NCBI RefSeq assembly: GCF_900115145.1
Contig: NZ_FOVL01000013.1
Span: 49,676-113,675 of the forward strand
Source of the DNA: Salegentibacter flavus
Lineage (GTDB): Bacteria; Bacteroidota; Bacteroidia; Flavobacteriales; Flavobacteriaceae
Length of the DNA: 64,000 nucleotides
Direction of reading: 5' to 3'
Numbering within the stretch: the stretch's first letter is position 1; the number at the start of each line of letters is the position of its first letter. This document shows, in pieces, positions 1 to 8,802 of the stretch. The notes below the pieces were generated by a model. The model was not told the DNA's origin, made no database searches, and saw only the letters and a program-made list of their open reading frames with translations. Position numbers and translations under genes: made by a program.

Positions 1-237
1 GCGCACGTAGTGCCTACAATTTTAAAACAAAGTACTTCAGCGAAAGTCATTGTTCCTTTTAGAACTAAAATTGTTGAAATTCAAATATTAGAAAGTGAAA
101 CCGGCAAGTATAAAATTATAAAAGGTAATCAAAGCAATGAACAAGAGATTGAAGTAGCTCCTTTTAAAGGAACTCTTCTGGTAAGAATTATCGATCAGGA
201 AGGTAATGTTTACCTGAAAAAATTAATAGCGCTTTAA
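1..237 (+). CDS. porU: C-terminal end of a T9SS protein, probably sortase PorU (partial)
   Basis: Only the last 78 codons are inside the window; the reading frame is open from base 1, so the true start lies upstream. The tail ends with a Gly-x-Leu-x-Val-Arg-Ile ... Gly-Asn-Val-Tyr-x-Lys-Lys-Leu-Ile pattern, like the last strands of type IX secretion C-terminal domains. The next gene, 11 bases downstream in the same direction, is porV. PorU (C25-family sortase that removes the CTD of T9SS cargo and attaches proteins to the cell surface) is the usual upstream partner of porV in Flavobacteria. The assignment therefore rests mainly on context; a different CTD-bearing protein is possible. Confidence 0.55.
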   Translation, partial: AHVVPTILKQSTSAKVIVPFRTKIVEIQILESETGKYKIIKGNQSNEQEIEVAPFKGTLLVRIIDQEGNVYLKKLIAL

Positions 238-248
238 ATTAAAACATA

Positions 249-1421
249 ATGATAACAAAGAATATATTCATAAGTCTAATTTTAGTTTTTGTAGGTTTTA
301 CAGTAGATAGCCAGGAATTAGTGCGACCGGTAATAACCGGTGCGCCTTTCCTGCAGGTTACACCAGATGCCAGGTCTGGAGCGATGGGAGAAACCGGAGT
401 GTCAACATTACCCGATGCTTTTTCTCAATTTCATAATCCTGCCAAATTTCTTTTTCAAGCAGAAGAAAGTGCAGGAGTAGGCTTATCTTATATTCCACGA
501 TTTGTGGGATATGCTAATGACATTTTTCACGCAAATGTAGCTTATTACCAAAGTCTCAATGAGAGATCGGCTATAAGTGGATCACTCACTTATTTTAGCT
601 TTGGGAATGTTGAAGTTGAAGAGCAAATGGGGAATGAAATTATAAACCAGGGAAGCTTTGTTCCCAACGAACTTGCATTTGATCTTTCTTATGGATTAAA
701 ACTGAATGAAAACTTTGGAATGGCGGTTTCGGGAAGATATATTAGATCTGATATTACCGATAATCAAAATCAAACCGGAGTACAGTTACGAACAGGAAAT
801 GCCATTAGCGCAGATGTTTCTGGTTATTATATTTCAGAACCACTGTATAAAAGAGTCAATAAGTGGACTTTAGGTTTCAACTTAAAGAACCTTGGTTCTA
901 AACTGAAGTATGCAGACAATGAAGATTATGATTATCCGTTACCAACTTCCCTTGAGATTGGGGGAGGTTATCATATAGCGAGTGGGCAGAATGATGTTAT
1001 CTCTTTTTATCTTGAAGCGCTAAAGTTTCTTGTTCCAGCAACTGATGATCAAAAAAATATTCCTGAGAAAAGTGTAGTAGGAGGCTGGTTTAATTCTTTT
1101 GGAGATGCTCCCGATGGATTTTCAGAAGAAATGAAGGAAGTGATTTTATCTCTGGGGTCCGAATTTAATTTTAATGATAATTTTAAACTTCGAGCAGGTT
1201 ATATTACCCAACATAGAGATAAAGGTTATCTCAACCATATTACCGTTGGTGCCGGTGCAGTTTATGATAGGTTTATATTTGATTTTGCTTATCAATCCCC
1301 AATTGCCAATAATGTAAGTTTTAGGCAAGATAAAGGTTGGAAACTTTCTCTGAGTATAGATTTAGGTGGTAGTGAGAAACGTAGTACTCCCGTTAATATA
1401 GAAGAATTGACTTCTTTATAG
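249..1421 (+). CDS. porV: Type IX secretion outer membrane channel protein PorV (LptO)
   Basis: The 390-aa product has an N-terminal signal peptide (about residues 1-21) and the family signature ITGAPFLQVTPDARSGAMGE followed by DAFSQFHNPAKF, both characteristic of PorV. The rest alternates amphipathic strands, as expected for a FadL-like outer membrane beta barrel. PorV shuttles folded T9SS cargo from the translocon to the PorU sortase at the outer membrane. The ATG lies 11 bases after the upstream stop, so the two genes are probably co-transcribed. Length matches the family. A terminator hairpin follows directly. Confidence 0.93.
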   Translation: MITKNIFISLILVFVGFTVDSQELVRPVITGAPFLQVTPDARSGAMGETGVSTLPDAFSQFHNPAKFLFQAEESAGVGLSYIPRFVGYANDIFHANVAYYQSLNERSAISGSLTYFSFGNVEVEEQMGNEIINQGSFVPNELAFDLSYGLKLNENFGMAVSGRYIRSDITDNQNQTGVQLRTGNAISADVSGYYISEPLYKRVNKWTLGFNLKNLGSKLKYADNEDYDYPLPTSLEIGGGYHIASGQNDVISFYLEALKFLVPATDDQKNIPEKSVVGGWFNSFGDAPDGFSEEMKEVILSLGSEFNFNDNFKLRAGYITQHRDKGYLNHITVGAGAVYDRFIFDFAYQSPIANNVSFRQDKGWKLSLSIDLGGSEKRSTPVNIEELTSL

Positions 1422-1447
1422 AAAATTATTTCTTTATTTAACCAATC

Positions 1448-1470
1448 AAACCGTCTAAAATGGCGGTTTT
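1448..1470. terminator. Terminator between porV and the GH3 gene
   Basis: AAACCG and CGGTTT arms enclose a short loop and run into a T tract on the plus strand. The convergent GH3-family gene ends two bases further on, so the hairpin may serve both strands. Confidence 0.6.
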
Positions 1471-1471
1471 T

Positions 1472-2986
1472 TTATTTATTCATCTCAAGTAACTCTTCAA
1501 GATAACACCTGGAATTAGAAAGTCTCGGGATTTTATGCTGGCCGCCAAGTTTCCCATTTTTCTTCAGCCAGTCGTAAAAAAGTTTTTCACGGGCCTGGTG
1601 AATTCTAGGCATATTCAGGGTCATATTGTTGTAGCGTTTGGCCTCGTAATCGCTGTTTACGCTTTGCAGGGCCAAATCCAGTTCGGTCTTAAACTGCTCA
1701 AAGTCCCGGGGTTCATTCTTGAACTCGATAATCCATTCGTGAGCGCCTTTTTCCCTGCCTTCCATAAAGATAGGGGCTACGGTATAATCCACGATCTCGC
1801 AATTGGTAACCAGAGAAACTTTTTTCAGGGCTTCTTCAGCGTTTTCTATGATGAGTTCTTCCCCAAAAACGTTTATATGATGTTTGGTCCTGCCAGAAAC
1901 TTTTATGCGGTAGGGGCTTGTGGAAGTAAAACGCACGGTGTCTCCAATTTTATAACGCCAAAGCCCGGCATTGGTGGTGATCACAACGGCGTAGTTTTTT
2001 CCTGTTTCAACTTCAGAAAGAGGAACCACTTTTTCGCTCTCGCTTCCGTAGGTGTCCATAGTAATAAACTCATAAAAAATGCCGTAATCCAGCATTAAGA
2101 GTAAATCTTTAGAATCATTCCGGTCCTGGCAGGCGAAGAATCCTTCCGAAGCGTTATAGATCTCATAGAACCTGAAATCTTCCCTGGGAAGAATCTTGTT
2201 GTATTGAGGTCCATAGGGTTCAAAACTAACCCCCCCATGGAAGTAAACCTCAAGGTTTGGCCACACCTCAAAAAGACTTTGCTTTCCGGTTGCCTCCAGG
2301 ACATTGTTAAGTAAAACCAGCATCCAGCTGGGAACTCCTGCAAGGCTGGTAACCTTTTCTTTTTTAGTTTCGTTCACTATAGCGGGCATTTTTACTTCCC
2401 AGTCGTGTAACAAGGATACATCGTTACTGGGGGTGCTGCTGTATTCTGCCCAAAACGGCATATTGTCTATCAAAATGGCTGAAAGATCGCCGTAGGAAGT
2501 GCCGTTAGTCCGGTAAATTTTCTTACTACCCCCCAACCGCAGACTCTTTCCTGTGAATAGCTGTGACTGCGGATTATTACTGAGGTATATGCAAAGCAGG
2601 TCCTTCCCCGCATTATAATGGCAGAGTTCCAGAGAATCTTCACTTACCGGGATGAATTTGCTTTTAGCATTGGTTGTGCCGCTGGACTTGGCAAACCATT
2701 TAATAGGTGTAGGCCAGAAGATATTATTTTCTCCCTGCCGGCTGCGTTCTATGCAGGCTTGGTAATCTTCATACTGCTGAATAGGTACCCTGCTGGCAAA
2801 TTCCGCGTAGCTTTTAATACTGCTGAAATCATATTTTTTTCCAAATTCGGTATTCTTAGCTTTGTAAATAAGGTTTTTAAGGAGCTCCTCCTGTACCTCG
2901 TTAGGGTACTTTATGAATAACTCCATCTGATGGATACGCTTCTTTAAAAACCAGGAAGCAACGGAGTTTACTAATGGGATTGGCAT
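1472..2986 (-). CDS. GH3 auxin-responsive promoter family protein (acyl-adenylating enzyme fold)
   Basis: This 504-aa soluble protein matches the bacterial branch of the GH3 family. In plants these ANL-superfamily enzymes adenylate and amidate acyl acids; the bacterial substrate is unknown. The nucleotide-binding loop SSGTTNAKSK sits near residues 101-110 and the GLWRYKIGDTVRF motif lies in the C-terminal third. There is no signal peptide. It is transcribed divergently from the DUF2797 gene, an arrangement that I recall as recurrent in Bacteroidota. The family call is confident; any specific reaction would be a guess. Confidence 0.88.
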   Translation of the reverse strand: MPIPLVNSVASWFLKKRIHQMELFIKYPNEVQEELLKNLIYKAKNTEFGKKYDFSSIKSYAEFASRVPIQQYEDYQACIERSRQGENNIFWPTPIKWFAKSSGTTNAKSKFIPVSEDSLELCHYNAGKDLLCIYLSNNPQSQLFTGKSLRLGGSKKIYRTNGTSYGDLSAILIDNMPFWAEYSSTPSNDVSLLHDWEVKMPAIVNETKKEKVTSLAGVPSWMLVLLNNVLEATGKQSLFEVWPNLEVYFHGGVSFEPYGPQYNKILPREDFRFYEIYNASEGFFACQDRNDSKDLLLMLDYGIFYEFITMDTYGSESEKVVPLSEVETGKNYAVVITTNAGLWRYKIGDTVRFTSTSPYRIKVSGRTKHHINVFGEELIIENAEEALKKVSLVTNCEIVDYTVAPIFMEGREKGAHEWIIEFKNEPRDFEQFKTELDLALQSVNSDYEAKRYNNMTLNMPRIHQAREKLFYDWLKKNGKLGGQHKIPRLSNSRCYLEELLEMNK

Positions 2987-3099
2987 TATTCTTTATATCT
3001 TTATACGCTGAACAAAGCATCAGCGGGGGTTGGCCGGCTAAATTTAGTCTAAACTGAGTAGCCTGCAAATCAACTTCGGTTAAAAATACAGAAAAATAT

Positions 3100-3894
3100 A
3101 TGAGATACGAAGGTGTGCTTACAAAAATGAGAACAGAAATTACCGATAAGGTACAGTATTACCTCATTTTTGAAGACGATTTTATCAATATGAATCAACT
3201 ACTCGGGAAGACCTTAAGCATTAATTTTCTTAGGTATCAGTGCCTTAACTGTGGTCTGCAAAAAAAGATCTTCCGCCAGGGGTATTGCTACGATTGTTTT
3301 AACTCCATTCCGCAGGCGGGGGACTGGGTAATAAGTCCGGAACTGAGTAAAGCCCATCTCGACGAAGAAGATCGCGACCTCGAATTTGAGAAGAGGGCGC
3401 AATTGCAGCCTCACGTGGTTTACCTGGCAAATTCCAGCGATGTGAAAGTAGGTGTAACCCGTAGGTCTCAAATCCCAACAAGGTGGATAGACCAGGGAGC
3501 TCACGAGGCTATTGAGATCGTGGAAGTTCCTAACCGTTACCTTGCAGGAATCACAGAAGTTGCCTTAAAAAGCCATGTTTCCGATAAGACTAACTGGCGC
3601 AAAATGCTCACCAATGATGTGCTGGACCTTGATCTGGCAGAGATTCGTGAAAACCTGAAACAATATATCCCTGAAGAAGCCCGGGAATACTACCTGGCCA
3701 ACAATAAGGAAACCGAAATTGAATTTCCGGTTCTGGAATTTCCTAAAAAAATAAAGACCCTGAATCTTGGTAAAACTCCGTTTTATGAAGGGGTGCTTAA
3801 GGGGATTAAGGGGCAGTACTTGCTTTTTGAGGATGGTACCGTTTTCAATGTTCGCGGCCATGAAGGTTTTGTGATAGAGCTGCAGGTGAAATAG
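3100..3894 (+). CDS. DUF2797 domain protein with a Cys4 zinc-ribbon-like site
   Basis: The 264-aa cytoplasmic protein has four cysteines near residues 48, 51, 63 and 66 in a CxxC-x11-CxxC arrangement, suggesting a small metal-binding ribbon near the N terminus. A conserved central block (HVVYLANSSDVKVGVTRRSQ) resembles the GIY-YIG-like region often noted in DUF2797 proteins. It is divergent from the GH3-family gene with a 113-base shared upstream region. The biological role is unknown. Confidence 0.85.
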   Translation: MRYEGVLTKMRTEITDKVQYYLIFEDDFINMNQLLGKTLSINFLRYQCLNCGLQKKIFRQGYCYDCFNSIPQAGDWVISPELSKAHLDEEDRDLEFEKRAQLQPHVVYLANSSDVKVGVTRRSQIPTRWIDQGAHEAIEIVEVPNRYLAGITEVALKSHVSDKTNWRKMLTNDVLDLDLAEIRENLKQYIPEEAREYYLANNKETEIEFPVLEFPKKIKTLNLGKTPFYEGVLKGIKGQYLLFEDGTVFNVRGHEGFVIELQVK

Positions 3895-3906
3895 CCTTTA
3901 TTTTAT

Positions 3907-4101
3907 ATTACTATTGTCCGATAAAAATAGAATGCCTATCATATTTCGCCCCTAACGGGGCTGTTTTTAGTCCCATCGGGAGGATATTTGGATAGAAAAA
4001 TTTGTCATCGAAAAGAGAAGCCCCGTCGGGACGAAATATATAAGTCAGGTGATTGCAAGGATTCAGGCAACTATTTTAATTTTTACCGGACACCAATAAT
4101 T
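3907..4101. repeat. Candidate MITE with nested inverted repeats
   Basis: The left end begins ATTACTATTGTCCGATAAAA and the right end, read on the other strand, begins ATTATTGGTGTCCGGTAAAA, giving about 18 matches in 22 positions. Inside lies a second, tighter inverted pair: TATTTCGCCCCTAACGGGG at about 3942-3962 against a complementary copy at 4019-4040. No gene is present between them. The outer end resembles the end of the IS4-family element at 63676-63700. Reading it as a non-autonomous element is inference; the inner pair alone could be a REP-type palindrome. Confidence 0.45.
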
Positions 4102-4113
4102 TTTTATAAAAAC

Positions 4114-4145
4114 AAACAGGCCGGCAATGAAATGCCGGCCTGTTT
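4114..4145 (-). terminator. Rho-independent terminator of the AsmA-like gene
   Basis: A perfect 13-bp stem (AAACAGGCCGGCA with its complement) closes a 6-base loop. Read on the minus strand it is followed by a T-rich stretch. It lies 18 bases after the stop codon of the AsmA-family gene. Confidence 0.88.
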
Positions 4146-4163
4146 AGGTTGTGCAACTAAATA

Positions 4164-6848
4164 CTACTGATTAGTAGTGTCCTTTTTAGTGTCCTTTTTC
4201 TTCAGGATTCCGCCGAGGATGTCTCTTGCGGCATCTTTCACTTTTTGCTCCTGAGTGGCCGTGGTGTCCCTCGTTCTTGGTGTTTCTGTAGGAGTTGTCG
4301 TGGTGTCCCCGGTGGTCGTGGTGTCGGTTTGTTTTTCCTGTCCGGTTTTACCGCTAATTACATCCCTAATCGCCTGCTCTCCGCGTTGTCTTAGATCGTC
4401 TTTCTGTTTTTCTACTATGCGTTGGGTCAACTGACTAACAGCCTGTTCCATATTAATATTGATTTGCGGATTCTGGAATGTTCCCTTTAACCCGATTGGC
4501 AGGGCTACTACCATATCCCTAAGTTCCTCTCCGCTTAAACTGCTCAGGCTTTGGCTTATTTGACCGCCAAGTAGTTGGGCAGGAATATCCAGGTTGAGGT
4601 TATAGTTCATACTCATATCAAATCCGTGACTTCCATCAACCCGAACATTTATCCCTTTAATATCAAAATCGAAAGGTTGAATTTCTACCATTCCGTCTTT
4701 AAAGGTTAGATAGGTTTTCAGTTTGCTCAGATCGATGTTATCCAGGTCAATGAATTCCAGTTGCTGGTCGAGCCTGGAAAGCAGCGGTAATTTTTCTGGA
4801 TCAACATCGGCGGTTAGTATTTCTGCAAGAGCGTTTCCGGCAATTGTTTGTAACTGCGGGGTGAGATCGTCGTATAGATTACCTTTCAATTTCAAATTGG
4901 TTTGTAGTTTTCCCTGCAAGGCCTGGGCTACCGGAGCCAGGGCCTGCAACATATCCAGGCTGGCAAAAGATTCGGCTATATTAAGTGCATTTAAATCCAG
5001 GTCCATCTCGAAGCTAGGCGTGGCTTCTCTGGTGGAAACATTTCCGTTAAGACCAATAGTTCCGTCAAAGATTTCCGTAGAAATATTCTGAAGGGTGGCT
5101 GTTTCATCTCTCAGGATGATCTTTCCTTTTGCATTTTTCAACTCCAGATCGTCATAGATAAGCGTGCCTATATTAAAGGCAAGCTCGGTATCCAAAAATG
5201 AGGGGATCTTTACAGCTTCCCGGCCTGTCTGGACTTTTTGAGTTTTTTTGGCTGAGGTTTCCGGATCTTCGGTTTGGACTTCCTCAGTCTCTGCCACTAC
5301 AAAATCGTTGATCGCAAAGGTGTTTGAGTTCACCCTGAAATTACCCTTAAGGTTTTGCTCGGTAAATAGAAAGCCCATCAAATTTTGGATCTCTCCCGAT
5401 GCCGTAAGATCGGTGCGACCGGTGGTGAGCTTCAGTTCAGGTACATTTACATTTCCCTGGTTGAAGTTCATATTGGCATTGGCGATCTTCACTTCGTTGG
5501 GGATTTCTGGAGATTTATAACTGAATTCCCTGATATTGGCGGTACCCTGACTGTTCACATTCTGATACTGTTCTTTTTCTATGGAATTCATATCAAATTG
5601 GGTGGTCAGATCGGTTGTAAGGATTCCGTTAAGGTCCTGTTCCAAATCTAACGGATAAGCCTGTTCCAGATTGGCCAGGTTGATCGTTCCTTTTAGGGCC
5701 ATATCTACCAACATATTGCCCATCAGGTTTTTTATGCTCCCATTTGTGCTGAACCTGTCCTGGTCTATTCTAAAGGTTACATTATCGAAAGTGAGATAAG
5801 TGTCGTCAACCAGGCCGGTTTCATTTAATACCTTCAGGTCTATGTTGATGTCGTCTACGCTCTTTGGTAGGTCGGGATATTTAAATCCAGCGTTATTGGA
5901 TTGGGCTCTGATGTCTATTTTTGGAATATAAGTATCATCAACGATTCCATTTATCCTTCCGTTAACTATAAAATCCCCCGAGGTTTCTACGTCTTCTATA
6001 TTCTTTGCGTAGCTTTCAGGCATTACCGCCAGGAAGTTTTTAAAGTCTGAAGATGGGGTCTTGAAACTGATATCCATCTCGTTATAGTCTTCGTTTACCT
6101 GCACCCAACCGTCAAGGCTTAGAGGCAACTGATTCACGGTGGCTTCATTTTCCAGAAAAGTATAGCGCATATTCTCCAGGTCCATTTGGATCACCGCATC
6201 CAGGGCAACTTTGTTTCGGTTTAAATAATTCACCCCGTCATAATCGAGCGAGACCAGGGCATCAGATTTAGTGTCCAGCTCGCTTTCAGCAAGAGAAAAA
6301 TCTCCCGTTCCTTCGTGATTAAGATCTTCTATATCCAGCAGCAGGTTTTGCCCTTCATCCCAGTATTTGATGCGGCTGTTATTGATCTCGTAATGTTGCA
6401 GGTCAAAGCTGAAATCCGCACTAGAATCTGAAGTGCCGGTGGTATCTTCTATAGCGATATCGTAATTGTTATTGCCCAGTGAATCTATCAGGATGTTGAT
6501 ATAACCCTCATTCAGTTTAAGCTGCTCGAGGCGTTTGGCTTCTCCACTGCCTTTGAATAATTCATTAATAGACATTTCCAGCAGTAATTCTTCTCCTAAG
6601 GCAAGCGTGTCGCCCTCAAAAGGTTCGTTGTTAATCACACTGATATCTTTGATCACAACCGTGGCCTGGGGAAAACTCCGCAACAGGCTGAGGTTGATGT
6701 CAGAGAATTCCACCTGTGCATCAACATTCTGATTAATGGTCTTTTTCACGTAATCCTTGATCTGTGCCTCAAATACAAAAGGCGCAGCGATAAGGATCAC
6801 CAGGAGAACCAAAATGACTATCCCGATTATTTTGAATACTTTTTTCAT
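4164..6848 (-). CDS. AsmA family protein
   Basis: The 894-aa protein has one N-terminal membrane anchor (about residues 5-27, rich in Ile, Val and Leu) followed by a long beta-rich region with repeated GxxxxTxL-type strands, as in AsmA/TamB-like proteins of Bacteroidota. The conserved AsmA C-terminal region falls roughly at 600-820. The last 60 residues are a low-complexity Thr/Asp/Lys tail. Family members bridge inner and outer membranes and are implicated in phospholipid transport and envelope integrity; that function is inferred from the family. It is followed by a strong terminator and preceded by the broken yhhQ. Confidence 0.85.
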   Translation of the reverse strand: MKKVFKIIGIVILVLLVILIAAPFVFEAQIKDYVKKTINQNVDAQVEFSDINLSLLRSFPQATVVIKDISVINNEPFEGDTLALGEELLLEMSINELFKGSGEAKRLEQLKLNEGYINILIDSLGNNNYDIAIEDTTGTSDSSADFSFDLQHYEINNSRIKYWDEGQNLLLDIEDLNHEGTGDFSLAESELDTKSDALVSLDYDGVNYLNRNKVALDAVIQMDLENMRYTFLENEATVNQLPLSLDGWVQVNEDYNEMDISFKTPSSDFKNFLAVMPESYAKNIEDVETSGDFIVNGRINGIVDDTYIPKIDIRAQSNNAGFKYPDLPKSVDDINIDLKVLNETGLVDDTYLTFDNVTFRIDQDRFSTNGSIKNLMGNMLVDMALKGTINLANLEQAYPLDLEQDLNGILTTDLTTQFDMNSIEKEQYQNVNSQGTANIREFSYKSPEIPNEVKIANANMNFNQGNVNVPELKLTTGRTDLTASGEIQNLMGFLFTEQNLKGNFRVNSNTFAINDFVVAETEEVQTEDPETSAKKTQKVQTGREAVKIPSFLDTELAFNIGTLIYDDLELKNAKGKIILRDETATLQNISTEIFDGTIGLNGNVSTREATPSFEMDLDLNALNIAESFASLDMLQALAPVAQALQGKLQTNLKLKGNLYDDLTPQLQTIAGNALAEILTADVDPEKLPLLSRLDQQLEFIDLDNIDLSKLKTYLTFKDGMVEIQPFDFDIKGINVRVDGSHGFDMSMNYNLNLDIPAQLLGGQISQSLSSLSGEELRDMVVALPIGLKGTFQNPQININMEQAVSQLTQRIVEKQKDDLRQRGEQAIRDVISGKTGQEKQTDTTTTGDTTTTPTETPRTRDTTATQEQKVKDAARDILGGILKKKDTKKDTTNQ

Positions 6849-6867
6849 AGTTGAATATTTATCTAAA

Positions 6868-7552
6868 CTAAAATTCTAATTCTTTAAATTCTTCTCTCCA
6901 CTTCATCCCAAAACGTCTTCTAAGCAAATATACGGAGGCATAGAGCAGCGGAGTGTCAAGTAAAGCTATAATCACCTTAAAAAGAAATCCGCTAAGGAGC
7001 AGAGCGTCAAATAGTTCCCATTCGATCTTTCCAAAGCTGCTAAGCAAAAACAGGACCGCAAATGTATCTACAAACTGAGACAGAAATGTCAAAAAGTTAT
7101 TCCGAAGCCATAAATACCTGCCTTTGGTCAACCGCTTCCAGTCTATATACTGGGCCAACAGGTAGTCGATCATAGACGCCAGGAATGCGATTGCTGTGGC
7201 TCCAAAAACTTGGCTGAAAAGAGCGTCGCCTATAGGAGACCACTCGGTGGCGGATACTGCATCAGCCGTATAGATTATCAATAATGAAAAGAACGATGCG
7301 AAAATGCCTGTAGTTACCACCCGGTTTGCCCTTGCTTTCCCATAAACCTCACTGATGACTGATGATATCGATGATGAGGGGATAGGACAGAATTCCTACA
7401 GAGATCTCAAATGTGTACAACCCGAAAAAATCCCAGGAAAAAAATTTCTGGAAAATCAGGTTGGAAACCACCAGGGATGCGATAAACAATCCCCCCAAAA
7501 TCAAATAAATACGTTGTGCTGCAAGCCTGTTTTTGGGATAAAGTTCTGCCAA
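6868..7552 (-). pseudogene. yhhQ: Queuosine precursor transporter YhhQ/VUT family, frameshifted
   Basis: The N-terminal part (MAELYPKNRLAAQRIYLI onward, read from 7552) and the C-terminal part (read to 6868) are in frames that differ by one base. Joined, they give one polytopic membrane protein of the YhhQ family, which imports queuosine precursors for tRNA modification. The break coincides with a tandem copy of ACTGATG at 7351-7364; removing one copy restores DIISEVYGKARANRVVTTG. Three residues also seem missing just upstream of the break compared with the usual YPxTFLITDI motif. A sequencing error is possible but a clean 7-bp duplication makes a real mutation likely. Confidence 0.8.
7351..7364. 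repeat. 7-bp tandem duplication breaking yhhQ
   Basis: ACTGATG occurs twice in direct succession. The extra 7 bases shift the yhhQ frame by one and place a TGA immediately downstream. Confidence 0.85.
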
Positions 7553-7574
7553 ATTTTTTTGTTAAGTCTTCTAA

Positions 7575-7582
7575 CAAATTTA
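7575..7582 (-). promoter_or_regulatory. Predicted -7 box of the broken yhhQ
   Basis: The minus strand reads TAAATTTG, a full match to the Bacteroidota TAnnTTTG element, about 23 bases upstream of the ATG. No clear -33 TTG is visible at the usual distance. Confidence 0.45.
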
Positions 7583-7659
7583 CGGGTATGTGGTTTTGTT
7601 TTGCTTAATTTGCTGTGAAATTTACAGCTAAACCCTTATTAAATTTTTCTTAATTCAGT

Positions 7660-8793
7660 TTGAAATCCCCTAAGTTAGTATATATAGCGCTGGGAAGCAA
7701 TCTTGGCGACCGTTTAGGCCTGCTTCAACAAGCGGTAAACAGAATTTATGAAGAGATTGGTGACGTACACCAGATCTCGAAAATTTACCGAACTCCTGCC
7801 TGGGGTTTTGAAGGGGAAGACTTTCTTAATGCCTGTATCGCTGTTTCCACCCGTTTTTCTGCAAAAAAAGTGCTACAAAAACTGCTAAAAATTGAAACCG
7901 AAGCAGGGAGATTGCGTAGTGATTCCAAAGATTACCAGAATCGTAGCCTGGATTTGGATATTCTGATGAAGGAAGAGGAGATCATCAATGCTGAAGATCT
8001 TATCCTGCCGCATCCGCATATGCAAAAGCGTCGGTTCGTTTTGCAGCCGCTGGCCGATATCGCAGGAAAGGAGATCCACCCTGTGCTGAATGTTTCGATT
8101 AAAAGGATGCTGAATCAACTTAGTGATGCTGATGAGGTTACACCCATAGACGAGCAGCTTGCAATTCCGAATAGAAAATTTGGGTTTACCGGCTGTAATT
8201 ATATCGCTGTTGAGGGGAATATCGGAGCAGGAAAAACCAGTTTTTCTACGATGATTTCCCAGGATTTCAACGCCAAGCTCATCCTGGAACGATTTAAAGA
8301 CAATCCATTTCTGCCGAAATTCTACGAAAACAAGGAGCGTTATGCTTTTCCGTTGGAAATGTCCTTCTTGGCCGACCGCTACCAGCAGCTGGTCGACGAC
8401 CTTGCGCAGTACGACCTGTTCAAGGATTTTGTGATCTCCGATTATGATGTTTTTAAATCCTTGATCTTTGCTAAGATCACGCTGCACGAAGATGAATATT
8501 CGCTATACCATAAGCTGTTTAATCTGATGTACAAAGAGTTGGTAAAACCCGATCTTTATATTTACCTCTACCAGAATACCGATCGCCTGCTGGAAAATAT
8601 CAAAACCCGCGGCAGGGATTATGAGCAGAATATCCAGCCCGATTACCTGGTGGAGATCAATAAATCTTATCTTAGCTTCATAAAATCACAAACCAAACTC
8701 CGGGTACAGATCATCGATATCTCTGAGAAGGATTTTGTAAATAACCGCAAAGATTACCTTGATTTGCTAAGTGAAATTGAGGTAAAAATTTAG
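7660..8793 (+). CDS. folK: Bifunctional HPPK (FolK) - deoxynucleoside kinase fusion
   Basis: Residues 1-165 are a 6-hydroxymethyl-7,8-dihydropterin pyrophosphokinase: ALGSNLGDR near the start, RSLDLDIL near 95-102 and LPHPHMQKRRFVLQPL near 116-131. This enzyme makes the pyrophosphate precursor for dihydropteroate in folate synthesis. Residues 180-377 are a dNK-type deoxynucleoside kinase with P-loop GNIGAGKTS (186-194), an ERF motif and a C-terminal lid containing RGRDYE. The fusion links folate synthesis to nucleotide salvage in one polypeptide and is known in Bacteroidota. The start is TTG; an in-frame TAA three codons upstream excludes an earlier start. Confidence 0.92.
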   Translation: MKSPKLVYIALGSNLGDRLGLLQQAVNRIYEEIGDVHQISKIYRTPAWGFEGEDFLNACIAVSTRFSAKKVLQKLLKIETEAGRLRSDSKDYQNRSLDLDILMKEEEIINAEDLILPHPHMQKRRFVLQPLADIAGKEIHPVLNVSIKRMLNQLSDADEVTPIDEQLAIPNRKFGFTGCNYIAVEGNIGAGKTSFSTMISQDFNAKLILERFKDNPFLPKFYENKERYAFPLEMSFLADRYQQLVDDLAQYDLFKDFVISDYDVFKSLIFAKITLHEDEYSLYHKLFNLMYKELVKPDLYIYLYQNTDRLLENIKTRGRDYEQNIQPDYLVEINKSYLSFIKSQTKLRVQIIDISEKDFVNNRKDYLDLLSEIEVKI

Positions 8794-8802
8794 AAGAGGA
8801 TT

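Noticed and set aside
1535..2098. 187-codon plus-strand frame opposite the GH3-family gene
   Set aside because: Antisense to a well-supported gene, no domain or leader, composition explained by the opposite strand.
4723..5091. 122-codon plus-strand frame inside the AsmA-like gene
   Set aside because: Ser/Arg-rich shadow of the real minus-strand coding sequence.
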